From: Epiperipatus broadwayi
Taxonomy: Eukaryota; Onychophora; Udeonychophora; Euonychophora; Peripatidae
Length of the DNA: 64,000 nucleotides
Assembly: GCA_028023455.1 (NCBI GenBank)
Contig: JAQFVV010013071.1
Span: 1 to 64,000 of the forward strand
Direction: 5' to 3'
Part shown: one piece after another, positions 43,606 to 55,730 of the stretch
Layout of the letters: each line of letters opens with the position of its first letter
Numbering within the stretch: the stretch's first letter is position 1
The notes under the pieces: generated by a model
The model's database searches: none
What the model saw: the letters and a program-made list of their open reading frames with translations, nothing else
What the model was told of the DNA's origin: nothing
Position numbers and translations under genes: made by a program

Positions 43606-45400
43606 TTATGTTAGCTCAGAAAATAAGAAAATTAGTAACAATTGCGTAACGTATATAATGATATTTTTGTCTACTTTTTTTAGGTATTCATATTTTAATG
43701 ACTTTAGAAATATTGTAGTTCCTTGATATCACATTTATCAAATGCTTTAGATTTTGTATTCTCTGTGTGTGTTTTTTTAAATTTCATTTGTTGTTCCACT
43801 TTTGTGTAATCTTCATACTTAAATATGTTCATTTTGTTATCTACCTTCCAACATTATTTTTTTTGTGCTTCTCTAATATATATATATTATTATTATTTCA
43901 GACTCCATTTTTATATTCCTCTTAATTTTCAAACCACATGACTTAAATCAACATATATACTGTATGTAAATGAATAATATTTTAATGTAGTGACATTTAA
44001 GACATGCATATAAGTATCTACTAATATAAAATACAAAATTTTAAAATATTAAGCAATCACATTAAGTCATTAACATAAATAAATAACAAAAATATAAAGT
44101 AATTTTGACCAAAGAAAGAAGTTTGTTGTTAACTGAAAAGCCTCTGATTCTTCTATCATGTGATTAAGAAGCATTTTTATGTGAGGTAAATTTTAGGTCC
44201 CTCCTCCATTCTGTAATTTACAAAGTCTTTTTTTTCCAGTGCTTTTGCAAGAAAAGCTTGAAAATATAGCTTTAGTCATTTAACATGTTCAATAAATACC
44301 TTATATGTTTTATTTATTTATTTCTATAAAATAAACATGGAGAATACAGCACATGCTAAAATCAAACATAATTGGATTTGCAATGTCATCTTGATTAAAA
44401 ATCTTTCCATTAAAATCTTTTTAAATAAATCAATTTACACATAAAATTAAAATAATAGTAATGAAAACATTGCACTGCTCCCCTCCTCTTCTTAGGTCAT
44501 CTCTGATATAGTTAATTATTAAAAATATTATGGACATTCAGAATATGATTCTTTGGAATCTCTGTCATTCGTAGCAAGGAACACAGAGAGCGTGGCATCT
44601 GGCTTGTCTCCATTATTCTTTCTTAATCAATATTTTGATTAACTTTAACTAGCAGGTCGGTGAATCATTAAAAGTAGTTGTTGGCTTGAAAACCCATTGA
44701 AAATCTCTCACACATAAACTTACATTTCCAATTAACAAAATTATATTCCTTCAATGTTAATATATTTACACTAACACTATTATTTAATTTTTTATCTAGT
44801 GCTATTCCACTATGAAAAATTATAATTTATTATATATATAGTCTGATATTTTAAATTTTTTTACTTACATTGTTTATATTTTATTAGGACCACCAAACAA
44901 GGTAAATTGTAAATAACGCAGCTGATATAATGCTTACATCCCATTGACACCTTCTTGTTAAAAAGAAAGTTCTTCATTTACCAAATCCATTAGTTATTTT
45001 TAAATCAGAATCTCCCTGATACAAAACTTGTTTACATTTTCTATTAAGAAGGGAATAAATCTCTGATTTATAAATATATAAATAGACTATTTATTACAGT
45101 AAATTCACTTATTTTCATTCAATAATAACAATTTCTCATGAAATTTGTTAAGAATTAAATAATTTAACATGCAATAATATCTTTTTAAAAATTGTTTTTT
45201 ACTCATTCTGTTTTTTTAGATTTGAACTATAAAGTGAATTAAGGATCAATTGCGAGTTTTTAGCTAAAGAATGCATCCAAGAAAAAGATGTTTAATAAAA
45301 CATATAATATTATTATTAAAAATAGAAAAAGCTATTTAGTAAATCGTGTAAAAAGATAATATAGAATAAAAAAGAAAGATAACAACATTAAAAAAATGTT
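43606..45400. other. Unassigned AT-rich sequence
   Basis: About 1.8 kb with no gene, RNA gene or shared repeat that I recognise. Confidence 0.4.
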
Positions 45401-45462
45401 AGCACAACGCAGCATCAAACCCAGAGTTGATGTTAGAGCGGCGGACACTCTACCAGTACTCT
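45401..45462 (-). mobile_element. tRNA-like fragment
   Basis: The minus strand reads CTGGTAGAGTGTCCGCCGCT then CTGGGTTTGATGCTGCG, resembling A-box and B-box regions around a damaged anticodon arm. Probably an old tRNA-derived retroposon. Confidence 0.45.
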
Positions 45463-45893
45463 TAAGTAAACACCTCATTTAAAACTTGTGAAACATTATT
45501 GATAAAGATAATTTTACCATATGCAGAATTACTGTAATTATGAGACAATATTTTTAAAATAAGTTTTATTTTAAAGTAAATTATTAATAATAATATGTTA
45601 TTTTTTTTATATAAATTAGGATATTTAAATAAAAATGATTGAGAAATCTAAACATTTTTATTTACATATAAATTTTATTAATTATAGCGCTGAAAGGTCA
45701 TCGGCCTTTTCAGTTTTATGAAATGGTAGAATATATATGAAATATATTTTGAGGCTAGAGCATATGCCACAATAAGTTTAAATAAAGAAATATTTCTCTT
45801 CTGTTTAATAATAAATATTTACAATCAGAATGTTTCTGTGAATATGGATATCTACACATTAACATATAAAATAGCATCGGTCTAGTCAGTTTA
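45463..45893. other. Unassigned AT-rich sequence
   Basis: No feature recognised. Confidence 0.4.
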
Positions 45894-46775
45894 GCTTAAA
45901 GACCTACAGAGGTCCCTAGTGACGATTTTTTCAGACGCTCATTGCTAAGGTTTACAGCCTTGTTAAAACTATTACATAATGATAAGAGTATATATGTAGT
46001 ATATTTTTAGCTTGTATCTAGACATTTGAAGCCTGGGTAATTGTCACAAATAAGTTTAAGTAAAGAAGTCAAGCATTGGTGGCCTAGTAGTTAGCACAGC
46101 TGCCTTCCAAGCAGCTGGTTCAGGTTTGCTTCCCGGTCAACACATTTGCCATATGGAAAAAAAAGTTTAAGTAAAGAAGCATTACTCTTCTATTTAAATA
46201 AATCATATTTATGCTCAAATGTATTTCTGATGATAAAATGATTCGAAAATATAAACAATTTTATTTATATATAAATTTTATAAATTATCTTGGTGTCTTG
46301 GCACCCCTGTAGTTTAGTGAAGCACCTTTGTGCCGTGCACAACTTGACATCCACACATGGTAACTCTGATTGAAGTAAATCCCCAATGCCCATTCCATAT
46401 GTTCTTATCATTGCAAATGTTATTACTAAGTTATTATTCAAATGTACTACTCGCCAACACATGTCATCTAATTTGAATTCATTAGGTTTTTTTTCTGATA
46501 AGCGTAAACAAAATTTAAGGATAGTCTTTCTTATCATTTTCCTAATATTTTGAAACATCAGCTGAGTTTTTTTGAAGATATGATGACTGTGTGTATGAAT
46601 CGTATTTTTTTTAAATATTTATAATCGTATATATATTTTTTAATATTTATAATCGTCACTAGGGACCTCTGTAGGTCTTTAAAACACATGCTTACGCTAC
46701 AGAGGTCCCTAGTGATGATTTTTTCAGACGCTCATTGCTAAGGTTTACAGCCTTGTTAAAACTATTACTGAAATA
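45894..46775. mobile_element. TIR element plus an adjacent second copy of its end
   Basis: TTAAAGACCTACAGAGGTCC and CTAGTGACGATT at 45896-45927 is mirrored at 46651-46683. The left 90 bases (TTTTTCAGACGCTCATTGC and TAAGGTTTACAGCCTTG) recur directly at 46694-46775. A minus-strand frame of 97 codons (46265-46558) inside reads KPNEFKLDDMCWRVVHLN; I do not recognise it as a transposase. A SINE is inserted at 46069-46162. Confidence 0.65.
46052..46179 (+). mobile_element. tRNA-derived SINE with perfect 17-bp target duplication
   Basis: AAGTTTAAGTAAAGAAG lies at 46052-46068 and 46163-46179. Between them is a 94-bp element with A box TGGCCTAGTAG, anticodon arm CTGC-CTTCCAA-GCAG, a partly degraded B box and a short A tail. 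It has no tRNA-unrelated body, so it is among the shortest SINEs possible. It inserted in the TIR element at 45.9-46.7 kb. Confidence 0.9.
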
Positions 46776-47108
46776 ATAGTGAGCGTTTAATAAAATTTAT
46801 AATTACAATATTTATAATCGTATGAGACAAAGTTAAATTAAAGCTCTTATTCTCAGGAGGCTTAAAGTTATCAGCCAAGCCGGCAATTGATAGCTGAAAG
46901 AAGCTGAAAGTGATTTTTAAAAAAAAGGGAAATGTCTAATATTAAATGGGTTTATATTATTGAACTTTAGAAAGTTACCAACTGATATTTCACTAACATC
47001 ATAGCTATTTTTTTCGTGGCAGGAATGAATCCATTTGGAAAGAGACATTATACTATTATAGTAAATTCTGTTGCATTTCAAATTAATACTAAAATTAAAA
47101 GAGAAAAC
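46776..47108. other. Unassigned AT-rich sequence
   Basis: No feature recognised. Confidence 0.4.
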
Positions 47109-47245
47109 AAAACAAGGTGTCAAGTATTGTTAGCTGAGAGGTCATCGCAGCTGCCTTGCAAGCAAGTAGTTGGTTGCAGACGGTTGTGGGTTCGCCTCCC
47201 GGCCGATGCTATGACACATGAAAAAAACAAAAAAAAAAAACAAGG
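47109..47245 (+). mobile_element. tRNA-derived SINE with 10-bp target duplication
   Basis: AAAACAAGGT at 47109-47118 and 47236-47245 flanks a tRNA-like body with anticodon arm CTGC-CTTGCAA-GCAA, B box GGGTTCGCCTCC, and an A-rich tail. Because the tail is also A-rich, the duplication could be slightly longer or shorter. It is the same head type as the SINE at 8.4 kb. Confidence 0.82.
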
Positions 47246-48282
47246 TAAAATCATAATCTGTTGAAAGTGTGAAATGAATCTAGTAAACAATGGCTTCTCT
47301 GATAAATCTGTCTTCTGGTATGTTATTTTTTAAAAAATAAATAAACATAATTTATGTGACCAATATTGACCATATGTTATTATAACTATGAGTGAAAATG
47401 ATTCTCTAACAACATTTTTATATTCTCTATCAATTTTTTTATTGGTTTGACCAATATAAATAAAAATATGACTTTAAAAAAAAATTGCTATTTATGGACT
47501 TTTCTATTTCTGTGTGTCCTTAAAAAAACTGAGAGTTGCAAATTTCGATACTTATTTATTAGTCCAGTGGTGATGAAAATTGCCGCTAAAAATAAATGTG
47601 TAAATAAAGACCGAATGAAACACGTGCAATTTTCTAAAAAGGCAATGAATTAATTTTTTAAGTGAATATTAAATAGTATTCTGATCAGGAAAAAGTTGTT
47701 AGTCAAAATATTATTTTCGCTGCTTATTTTACGATTTAAAATATGCTATGCTGGCGTGAAAGAATGCTGGAATGACTAATTGAGCATCTAGTAAAAGTAA
47801 GGTATATGGATGATTTACTGTCCAACTTTAATTCCCACCAAGTGAATTTTTTGAATGATTTTTTTATCCAGCTAAATGATTGAAATTTGGGAACTGCATC
47901 CTATCGAGTGCGGTCTGTGAGAAGTTTCTGCACGTAACATGCTATTCCAAGAAAAACGTAAAATCTTATAAAAGTGACGACTTGTGAGCTGCTGGATATG
48001 GACATTTTCATGTAAATCCTAGCTATGCTTTTGTTTGCATTTTGCAGCGTATAAAAAAACTTCAGTCCACCTCAATGATTGTAAGCAACAATCTTTTGCT
48101 TTTTTTTTCTTTATTGGAATAAATTTATATTACTAAAAGTTTAGTTGTCACAATATCATTTCTCACGCAAAGTATAAATACATGTTCATTTATTTTCAGT
48201 AAATAACGTTATAGATTCTTTAATTAAATAAGGTTAATTCTCATTATTTTTGAAAATAACTTGATTCGCTTCAAACGTGTCT
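47246..48282. other. Unassigned AT-rich sequence
   Basis: A 68-codon frame (47447-47653) has no recognised motif. Nothing else seen. Confidence 0.35.
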
Positions 48283-48450
48283 GAAAAATTCAGATTTTCC
48301 ACTCAATAGATAACTTTTAGTTAAATGCTGGCTTTGGGGTTGGTGTTTTTAGATCTAGTGTCTGAACCTATCCTAGCACCTCTCTGAGGAGTGCCAGAGC
48401 ACGAAACCATAGTCAGAGGTTTTGGGGGGGGGGTCCTGACAGAGATTTGT
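48283..48450 (+). mobile_element. Family E fragment
   Basis: GTGTCTGAAAAATTCAGATT, AGATCTAGTGTCTGAACC and the poly-G then GTCCTGACAG match the E unit at 5351-5770 in reverse. Only about 170 bp remain, but it includes a hammerhead. Confidence 0.8.
48378..48420 (+). ncRNA. Hammerhead ribozyme motif E, the best example in the window
   Basis: ACCUCU (48378-48383) and CUGAGGA (48384-48390) come first. GUGC-CAGA-GCAC forms four Watson-Crick pairs with G-C at the base. GAAA (48403-48406), CCAUAGU and C17 (48414) follow, then AGAGGU (48415-48420). Stem I is six Watson-Crick pairs. Compared with the 5.4-kb copies, stem I changes on the 3' strand restore pairs that are wobble or mismatched there. Cleavage is predicted between 48414 and 48415, at GUC. 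Confidence 0.82.
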
Positions 48451-50292
48451 TGTATGTTTATACGTTTGTTTATTTCCAACAAATAAAATTATACGCCAAC
48501 CATTTTGTACTGAAGATACTTGCTGCCATTTATCAAAATTGAGGATCCCGTTCAGACCTTATTATACAAGTTTGCAACATTAGAAAGTTATTGCCGACTA
48601 ATTACCTAAATTTCTATTGTCATCTCCATGCATTCTTATCACAATATATATATGTTCCATAATAACAATATACTTTTAACCATTCTGAATAAACTTGCAG
48701 CCTCCATCAGTAATCTGCTATATTTGTTGTATAGTATATATAAAGTAGATTTTCTATGAAGATTACAGATTCTGCTGAAATGAACAAATAAAATAAAATT
48801 GCTTCGGAAAGTGCAAAAAAGAGAAATTATGTTATTGTATTAGACTGAACAATAAAGGGATAGTGAAGATATCGATCCTTCATGGTAAACTTATCAGAAT
48901 GTGCTCAGACAGCACCATAAATTTACTCACTTTTACTTCCGACTTTTTAAAAAAAAATATTGATTTTTCTTTTCACTCGCCTAATAGTTCTTATCAGAGT
49001 TCTTGACTTTTTTTTTTAAGAGGATGTAAGTGCGTGAATATATATATATGCTCAATTTCTTTTACATAACTGCTCTTATAATAGATAGAAATAAATTATG
49101 GTCCTCATACTTCAAAGATGTTTTAGTCGCCAGCAAAGGCAGTGACGAAACCGATGTGTAAAGGGGCTAAGAATTGCTAAACAATGGACTTGTGCCGCCA
49201 TTTTACGTTGGATATATGAATATTACTACAATGGATATGAAGTGTGATAATTGATTATATTATGAACGGAATGAAATAATGCGTGAAAACCAAATACAGG
49301 ATATAAACAGGAGCACAGGATATATATATATATTAGTATTTGTGTTACATATACAATAAAGCATTTTAAAAATAATTTTGTATATTGTATTTTTAAAATA
49401 ACAATAAAAAAAAAACACTTGTGTTAAATGGAAGATCTTTAGCATTATTTAACTTGTGATTTCCTCTTTTTTCCAATATGTGATAGACATTATTTGTTTT
49501 TCCGAAGCCATTTTAGAAATTTATCCAATGCGAAACTATCATGAATCATACATAGTACAAACAAAATTTTCTCAGTAAATGCTAAAACAATAGACATTTC
49601 TATTTCCTTTTACACATTTATTATTATAAACGACGACAGCTTAATACATATAAAATCAACCCTCCCCCGCTTCAACAGTTTTATTTTTTAAAAAAGAATA
49701 AAATTTTATTAGTTTTTAATAGGAAGGGGGAAAAAGATCAAAGCCGAGTATTTTCTTTTTTCTTTTTATAAGATTATTATTTCCCATCATTCTTTCAGTT
49801 CTTATTATACAGTTTTATGCCTACAAGTTTGAATAATTTTTAACCGAGTGAAATTCTATTCTTGAAATGTAATCACAATTCTAATCATGTTTACAATATT
49901 ATAATTTTATTTATTTCTTTACAGTTATTTCAAATTAATTAAGTAATTAACACTTTAAAAAAAATACACTTCTTTTTCTCTGTTTCTGAATGAAAATCAA
50001 TACTTTTATTATAAAATGAATTTCGATATATATGTAAAAAGTTATATTGTTTTAAAGAAGAAATTAAATTCATCTCGTTTTTTATAAATTAAAAAGAATC
50101 TTAAAAGAAATATGTAGTGAACTGGGAAACCAGGTGACGTTCAAGCATTTAATTGGTTCTAAGATCATAACATTCTCATTGAATTGACCAGACCGATTTT
50201 GTTTTATCTCAATTCCAATTATCATAGAACTTTTATCACTCATTTTAGTCATTTTTAAATCTTGGCTAACTGTTCAGGGCATGCCATATGGG
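48451..50292. other. Unassigned AT-rich sequence
   Basis: About 1.8 kb. Only short frames without domains. No shared repeats noticed. Confidence 0.4.
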
Positions 50293-50539
50293 TCATGTAT
50301 TTACCCGGCTATGACGTCATAACGGTCAACATTGTTTCTACGCGCTGAATTTTATAATTGAGCATGTATTGGCCTGTCCTCCGGAAAGGTAAAATCATTG
50401 GAGCCCCCCCCCCCCATTCCAGCGCCATGCGCTGACTTTTCTAATTTTCAGTCAAAAAATGAGACATATTGTAAAAATAAAATTCAGTGCATAGAAACAA
50501 TGTTGACCATCATGACATCATAGCAAGGTAAATACGTGA
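50293..50539. mobile_element. MITE with about 60-bp inverted ends
   Basis: TCATGTATTTACCCGGCTAT, GACGTCATAACGGTC and AACATTGTTTCTACGCG at the left are mirrored at the right (CATAGAAACAATGTTGACC ... AAGGTAAATACGTGA). The centre contains poly-C and GGCCTGTCCTCCGG. No frame is present. Target duplication unclear. Confidence 0.75.
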
Positions 50540-51096
50540 TTACCGGAAAAGAAAAGATAAAATAGCCTTTGAATGCTCATGGCAGAGTAAATATCTCTAC
50601 ATTAACTCTCAAAAAAGAACAATGAAAGAGTTGGCATTATCAGGTTTTCCAGTAGCTGGTTGATGCATATTTGAATGTTTTCCATTCTCGTTTTAGTTTC
50701 CACCTACGAACAGTTACACATCTATTTATTGATAAAATATGAGTGGTGATTTAGATTATCTATGGTCATGTTAAATGAAAGAAAAACCCCTAAGCCTAAT
50801 TAAAACTGCTTTCAATTTTGTTTTGGCAATACTTCATCATAATATGTTTTTTTACACTATGTAAAATTCTATAGATAGTATTAATATTTAATGTTGATAC
50901 CTATGTGACCAAATATGCTTTTTAGTAAACATGTTGCATTTCCAAAAAGATTCTCATAGTAAAACATAATTTAGGATATGGCATTTTCATTGTTATAAAC
51001 ATATTTACTTCTAAAATTAAATCTAAACTAAACGTTGCGAATAATTTATATTTCTGTTAAATTAAATGTGATATAAATCACACAAATGCCAATATG
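50540..51096. other. Unassigned AT-rich sequence
   Basis: No feature recognised. Confidence 0.4.
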
Positions 51097-51281
51097 TTTA
51101 TACATACTGAAAATATAGGGATTTGAACTCAGACTTTCAACCACCCACCAACTAACTTTTCACACTCTCACACAACTGATACACATGGTGCTTGAAAGTC
51201 TGAGTTCAAATCCCCTATATTTACAACTAAAGCTCCAGGTTTGTGAAGAGTGCCTGGTTTTCAAATATTTATACATACTGA
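51097..51281. mobile_element. Minimal family G element with 14-bp target duplication
   Basis: TTTATACATACTGA at 51097-51110 and 51268-51281 flanks just 157 bp: the outer G arms (GGGATTTGAACTCAGACTTTC and its inverse) and the GCTCCAGGTTTGTGAAGAG end. The ribozyme-containing middle is absent, so the end sequences, not the ribozyme, define what gets inserted, or the centre was deleted later. Confidence 0.85.
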
Positions 51282-51526
51282 GTAGATGTTTAGCAAACAT
51301 TTATGTACAATTATGTGCAATTAAATAAGTTTTTATTATACTGTGAATGTCAATATTTTAAAATATTGAAGAAAATAAAGAGCCTAAGAAGACATTTAAA
51401 TAGAAAAGTCATAAAGGTAATCTAGAAGTTGAATATACAATATTTAGAAGGAATTGAAAGCTATAGGAATATAAGAATGGAGACTTTTTAGAAGATAAGT
51501 AGAAGATAATTGTCTTCTTATGTCAT

Positions 51527-51930
51527 CATCAGTGACATTTTCAATGATTATTGATGCACTGCAGGATAAACATCTTTTCAAGTTTGATCCAGTTTCTTCA
51601 CTCTCTAGTCTTTCTTCTTCCTAACACTCCCAATAACCTTTCTTACTCCATCCATCCAGCTAGTAAGTGGTCTCTTTCTAGGTCTTTTGCAATCAAATAT
51701 GATTTAAAATTTCATCTGTCCATCTGTTATCATTTCTTTTAGCAATATATTCAGTCCATCTTCATTTCAGTCTCTTAATTCTTTCAACGATATTAATGAT
51801 ATCTATCTGTTATCTCATGCATGAATTTTATTTTCATTCATTTCCCCATATTCATTGAGATGTCTGTAGTCTTTGAATTAGTCTTCTGTTAAGTATTCAC
51901 ATCTCAGATCTATAAGCATTGGGTTACCAT
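51527..51930 (-). pseudogene. RTE-like LINE 3' end
   Basis: On the minus strand, from 51930: AGAAGACTAATTCAAAGACTA, AGAGATCTGAGATG-like text, the RC-LGVT region (decayed), GAAGAAAGACTAGAGAGTG and finally CTGCAGTGCATCAATAATC. This matches the RTE copies at 1.2 and 28.7 kb. Many frameshifts are present. Confidence 0.7.
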
Positions 51931-52366
51931 GCTTTGAAATTTTAATTGACATTTTTTTGCAATCTTTTTATTTCCTGTTAATAATATCTTCAACAGTTTT
52001 GAGTTTTTGCTATGTTAGGTTTAATTATGTTTATCATACTTGTTGTATATGTCTTTATATCTCAGCTTAAAATTGTGTCAATTTATAAGCGAGTAGTTAA
52101 CTATATGATTTTTATAATATAGTATGGAATTGATTTGTGGGTTATCTTGCATTCACATTTACTTATTTAATTTTCCTAGAGCTGAGGTTTTTTATTTTTG
52201 AATTAATATAAAAAAAGACTTTACCAATTTTAAAAAATATAAAAAGAAATATTGAAAGTGAAGGTGGAAATAAAAAGTGATGTACAAAATTATTTATTTT
52301 GAGGCATTTTGGGATATAATAATGGTAATGTTATGATTTCACCTTTTTAAAATTTACTCAGTAGTT
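51931..52366. other. Unassigned AT-rich sequence
   Basis: No feature recognised. Confidence 0.4.
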
Positions 52367-52556
52367 ATCTATAGCAGTGGTCACAACCTTTTAGATATCG
52401 TGGACCAGCGGTTGGTAGCCTTTTAGATATTGTGGACCACTAACTTAATTTTTAAAGGTATGAATTAATACAAGCATTGAGTATGATATACATATATATT
52501 TATATATTAATAATTTTAATTTTAACACAAAAATAATAATAAATAATAGTAATATA

Positions 52557-53771
52557 TACACCTGGGTCTCTTTTTATGTGGTAGATAGGATCTACAGAAA
52601 ACTCGCATTAAAAAAATCGCACAAAAATATACTTAACTTACCTTGAAAAATGTGGGATACATGCAGTAATGTTCAAAAATCACATAAAACCAAAGCAACA
52701 AGGTAAAATTGCTTTAAAATTCACATCAAAAACAAAAAGGAAATTAAATATGATTAATAAAAATTTTCAAATATTTGAAAAAAATTAATACAAGACAAAC
52801 TTTTTTTATTAACTATTTAATTTTATTCAAAACAATATGTTTTATATGTAGTTTATTTTACATTTTTTCACACATATTTTAATCATTATCGCTATTTGAC
52901 AATATGGGGGTTCGTTTGTGAACTGGTAAGAAATCAGATTCATCAAAAGAGGAAATAAATTACCGCCAACATCAGACTCATGTTGTGTTAATGGTTTTCT
53001 GTTGACAAAATCGGTAATTAAACTTTGAGATGATGATTTTACTAATTGTTTATGAAGCTTATGATTTCCAAACTACTATGTCTAGCTGTTAGAGAATGCA
53101 TTTCCATGAATATAACTATATATATATAACACGCTTCCACAAGTGTATTAATAATGACTAATGGTTAAATTTTCTATTATACACACATATATACATGGAG
53201 AAACTTTTAGACAGAAAAAAGTTAGAAGTAAAAATATTTAAAAACTTTTAAAAATACATTCTTTTTAAGTTGAAATTAAAAGTTCTTAAATATTTTTACT
53301 TGTAACTTTTTTCTGTCTAGAAGTTTCTTCATGTATATATGTGTATAAAAGGAAACATAAACATACACATACATAACAGAGACATACAATTATTTAGCTC
53401 TCATTGGAATTTAAGAGCTCATTCATAATTCGTGTCATTAACAAGAAAATGATTTTTTAATTGATTAGAAAGTTGAAGATTTTCTCGAATCATTTTTGCT
53501 ATGAAACAAACAGGTTCCACTTCTGTTTCATTATCTTTTTCTAAAACTTCTACGGTATCTAAATTTATTGCCAAACCTTTTTCCAACAGGCATTTTAAGT
53601 ATGTAAAATTTAATGTGTATATATAAAATAGGGACATCCCAATTTTACGTGAAATATGAACTTCTTTATTGCACAAAAGAAAAACGCATAAAAAGATATT
53701 AAAAAGAAACATGAATCGCATAACTTTAAAATGGCATTAAAAAAATCCACACAAAAAGAGACCCGGGTGTA
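52557..53771. mobile_element. TA-flanked TIR transposon (mariner/pogo-like), copy 2
   Basis: It begins CACCTGGGTCTCTTTTTATG at 52559 and ends AAAAAGAGACCCGGGTG at 53769, with TA on each side. It is the same family as 36144-37117. A minus-strand frame of 100 codons (53419-53721) near the right end includes AINLDTVEVLEKDNETEVEP; it could be a coding relic of the transposase but has no catalytic motif. A hairpin (53168-53350) lies inside. Length is 1211 bp. Confidence 0.82.
53168..53350. repeat. Inverted-repeat hairpin nested in the TA transposon
   Basis: TATACACACATATATACATG, GAGAAACTTTTAGACAG and AAGTAAAAATATTTAA are mirrored on the right side around 53260. It is absent from copy 1 of the host transposon, so it is a later insertion or a sequence specific to copy 2. 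Confidence 0.75.
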
Positions 53772-54534
53772 TTAAAAATTAGTGAAACATTTGCTGCTCT
53801 TGGTTCAAAATTAGTTTACTAATCCTGGCTTCAGTGATGTCACCGCAGCTCATAAAGGAGCTTCTATTTCAAACTGATACTTGTTTTTAATAGCTGTTAC
53901 AGTTAAGAACATGTTTTCTCACAAATAGATCATTGTGAATGGAGTCAGATTTATTAGATATAAATATAAAGAAATATTTAAATGATTGTAATATTGAACT
54001 TAAAGTACAAAATAAATTAGAATATTATATTAATACAATTTTTGTGTAAGTTTTTTTGTAATTATTTTTCATTTTGAGTTTTATGAAAGTAAAATTAAGT
54101 TTGTATTTATATGTTTTATAATTTGTTAAAAGAATTATGTTTTATTTTGTTTTTTGTTAATATAATGTTCATTTTATTTCATAAAAATAAATGTATGTAT
54201 AAATACGTATTTCTTATGTTTTATATGTGTAATTTTTAAATTCGTATCTACAAAAATTATTTAAGATTAATAATGAATAGCATTGTATTCTTTAATAATT
54301 TTTATATACGTGTTTTCCTTCAAAATTCTTAATGTAATTTTTGAGTTTAATCAATTGTACAGAATTTGATATTCCTATTTTATTTTTTCTATGAGGTGAC
54401 CGAATAGGGGTTAATTAAATGCCTTGAGATAGATGTTTTGCAAATCACACTAGTATTTTGTAACAGATCAATTAGCAATATAATGTTCTTATTCTATTTT
54501 ATATGTAATAATACAGCTTAAAATTTATTTTGGT

Positions 54535-55730
54535 TGTCGTCGAATAGCTACTATATCCCACTCGATGGCGCAGTTTTCACGCTTAAACTATAAAATATGA
54601 TCATTCCCGGGCTGTAATGCGAAAGTAAAAACAAAAGAAAATTGTCTTTTTTAAATATTATTTAATTTTAAATATTATTTTTTATTAATGTATACAAATT
54701 AAATGATAATAATAAATGTAAAATAAAATAAACAAATTACAATTTGATTCGTCTTTTTTAGTTTGCTTTTTATTAGAAAAATCAATTTTCTATTGGAGAT
54801 TTTTTTACTGGGGTTATGGCTTTTTTTTTTTTGTTGTTGTTTACCGCTAGTTTTTATTTCAAATAGAATGATAATGAAAAGTAAAACTTGTTACGGTTAC
54901 GTTTAGGGTTAGGATTAGGGTTAGTTTTAGGGTTAGGATTAGGGTTAGTTTTAGGGTTAGTTTTAGGGTTATTGTTCTGTTGTTTGTAATGCTAAAATAA
55001 AAAATATCAAAATCATATTTTTGTAAATATTTTTTTACTAACATCTATAAAATAAATGATAACAATAAACGTAAACTATCTTCAACAAATTATAACAGTA
55101 GTCGGAGAAAAGAAACTAAACTGTTTTAAACAACAACATATATATATAATGTTTATAATATATGCTTTTTATGACATTTAAAAAAAACAGTGTACAATTT
55201 TACTTTTCGTACTAGATATTTTTGTATCAACGCTCTTTTTTATTTCAAAAATATACAGACGGTACATCTTTGTCTCATGGAATGTTATGAGCAGTATGTT
55301 ACTTGACTCGTTACCTACTTCCAACTCACTTTATACATATATCTCGTCAACATTTACTACTTAAAACTTCAATACACTACGGTATAAAAAGTCTGTTAAT
55401 TATTACTTTACAAAATTGGAACATTTCAATTCTTTAAAATAAAAAAAAATCAAATGAAAACAACATTTTCATCCAATTCAAAAAAACACACCCTTTCCCC
55501 AAGCCGTAACCATTTTATAAACTGTGCGATATTCGGAAAATGTATTGGCTGCATAAACATACATGCTGTACTGCAACACGAGATAGCGGCCTGCAATCTG
55601 TAGCGCAACAAAAAAGTTGTATTATAGAAAATACAGGTACGAAGGTGTCGGCCACGGAAACAGCATTTTTATGTGTTTTAGCGTGAACACAGTGCCATCC
55701 AGTGGGATATAGGGCTCTTCGACGAATACC
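54535..55730. mobile_element. TIR element nested in the hAT element
   Basis: CGTCGAATAGCTACTATATC, CCACTCGATGGCGCAG and TTTTCACGCTT at the left are mirrored at 55681-55726 (AGCGTGAACACAGTGCC ... GGATATAGGGCTCTTCGACG). It is about 1.2 kb with no transposase frame. Part of the interior is a telomere-like repeat. Superfamily unknown; target duplication not clear. Confidence 0.72.
54902..54971 (+). repeat. Interstitial telomere-like repeat with 24-bp higher-order unit
   Basis: Variants of TTAGGG are arranged as TTAGGGTTAGGATTAGGG then TTAGTT, nearly twice in full with shortened units after. It lies inside the nested TIR element far from both of its ends. The regular mixture of TTAGGG, TTAGGA and TTAGTT argues for local tandem growth rather than capture of a chromosome end. 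Confidence 0.85.

Noticed and set aside
54902-54971. Chromosome end or relic telomere fusion
   Set aside because: The array is short, mixed in sequence and sits inside a TIR element.
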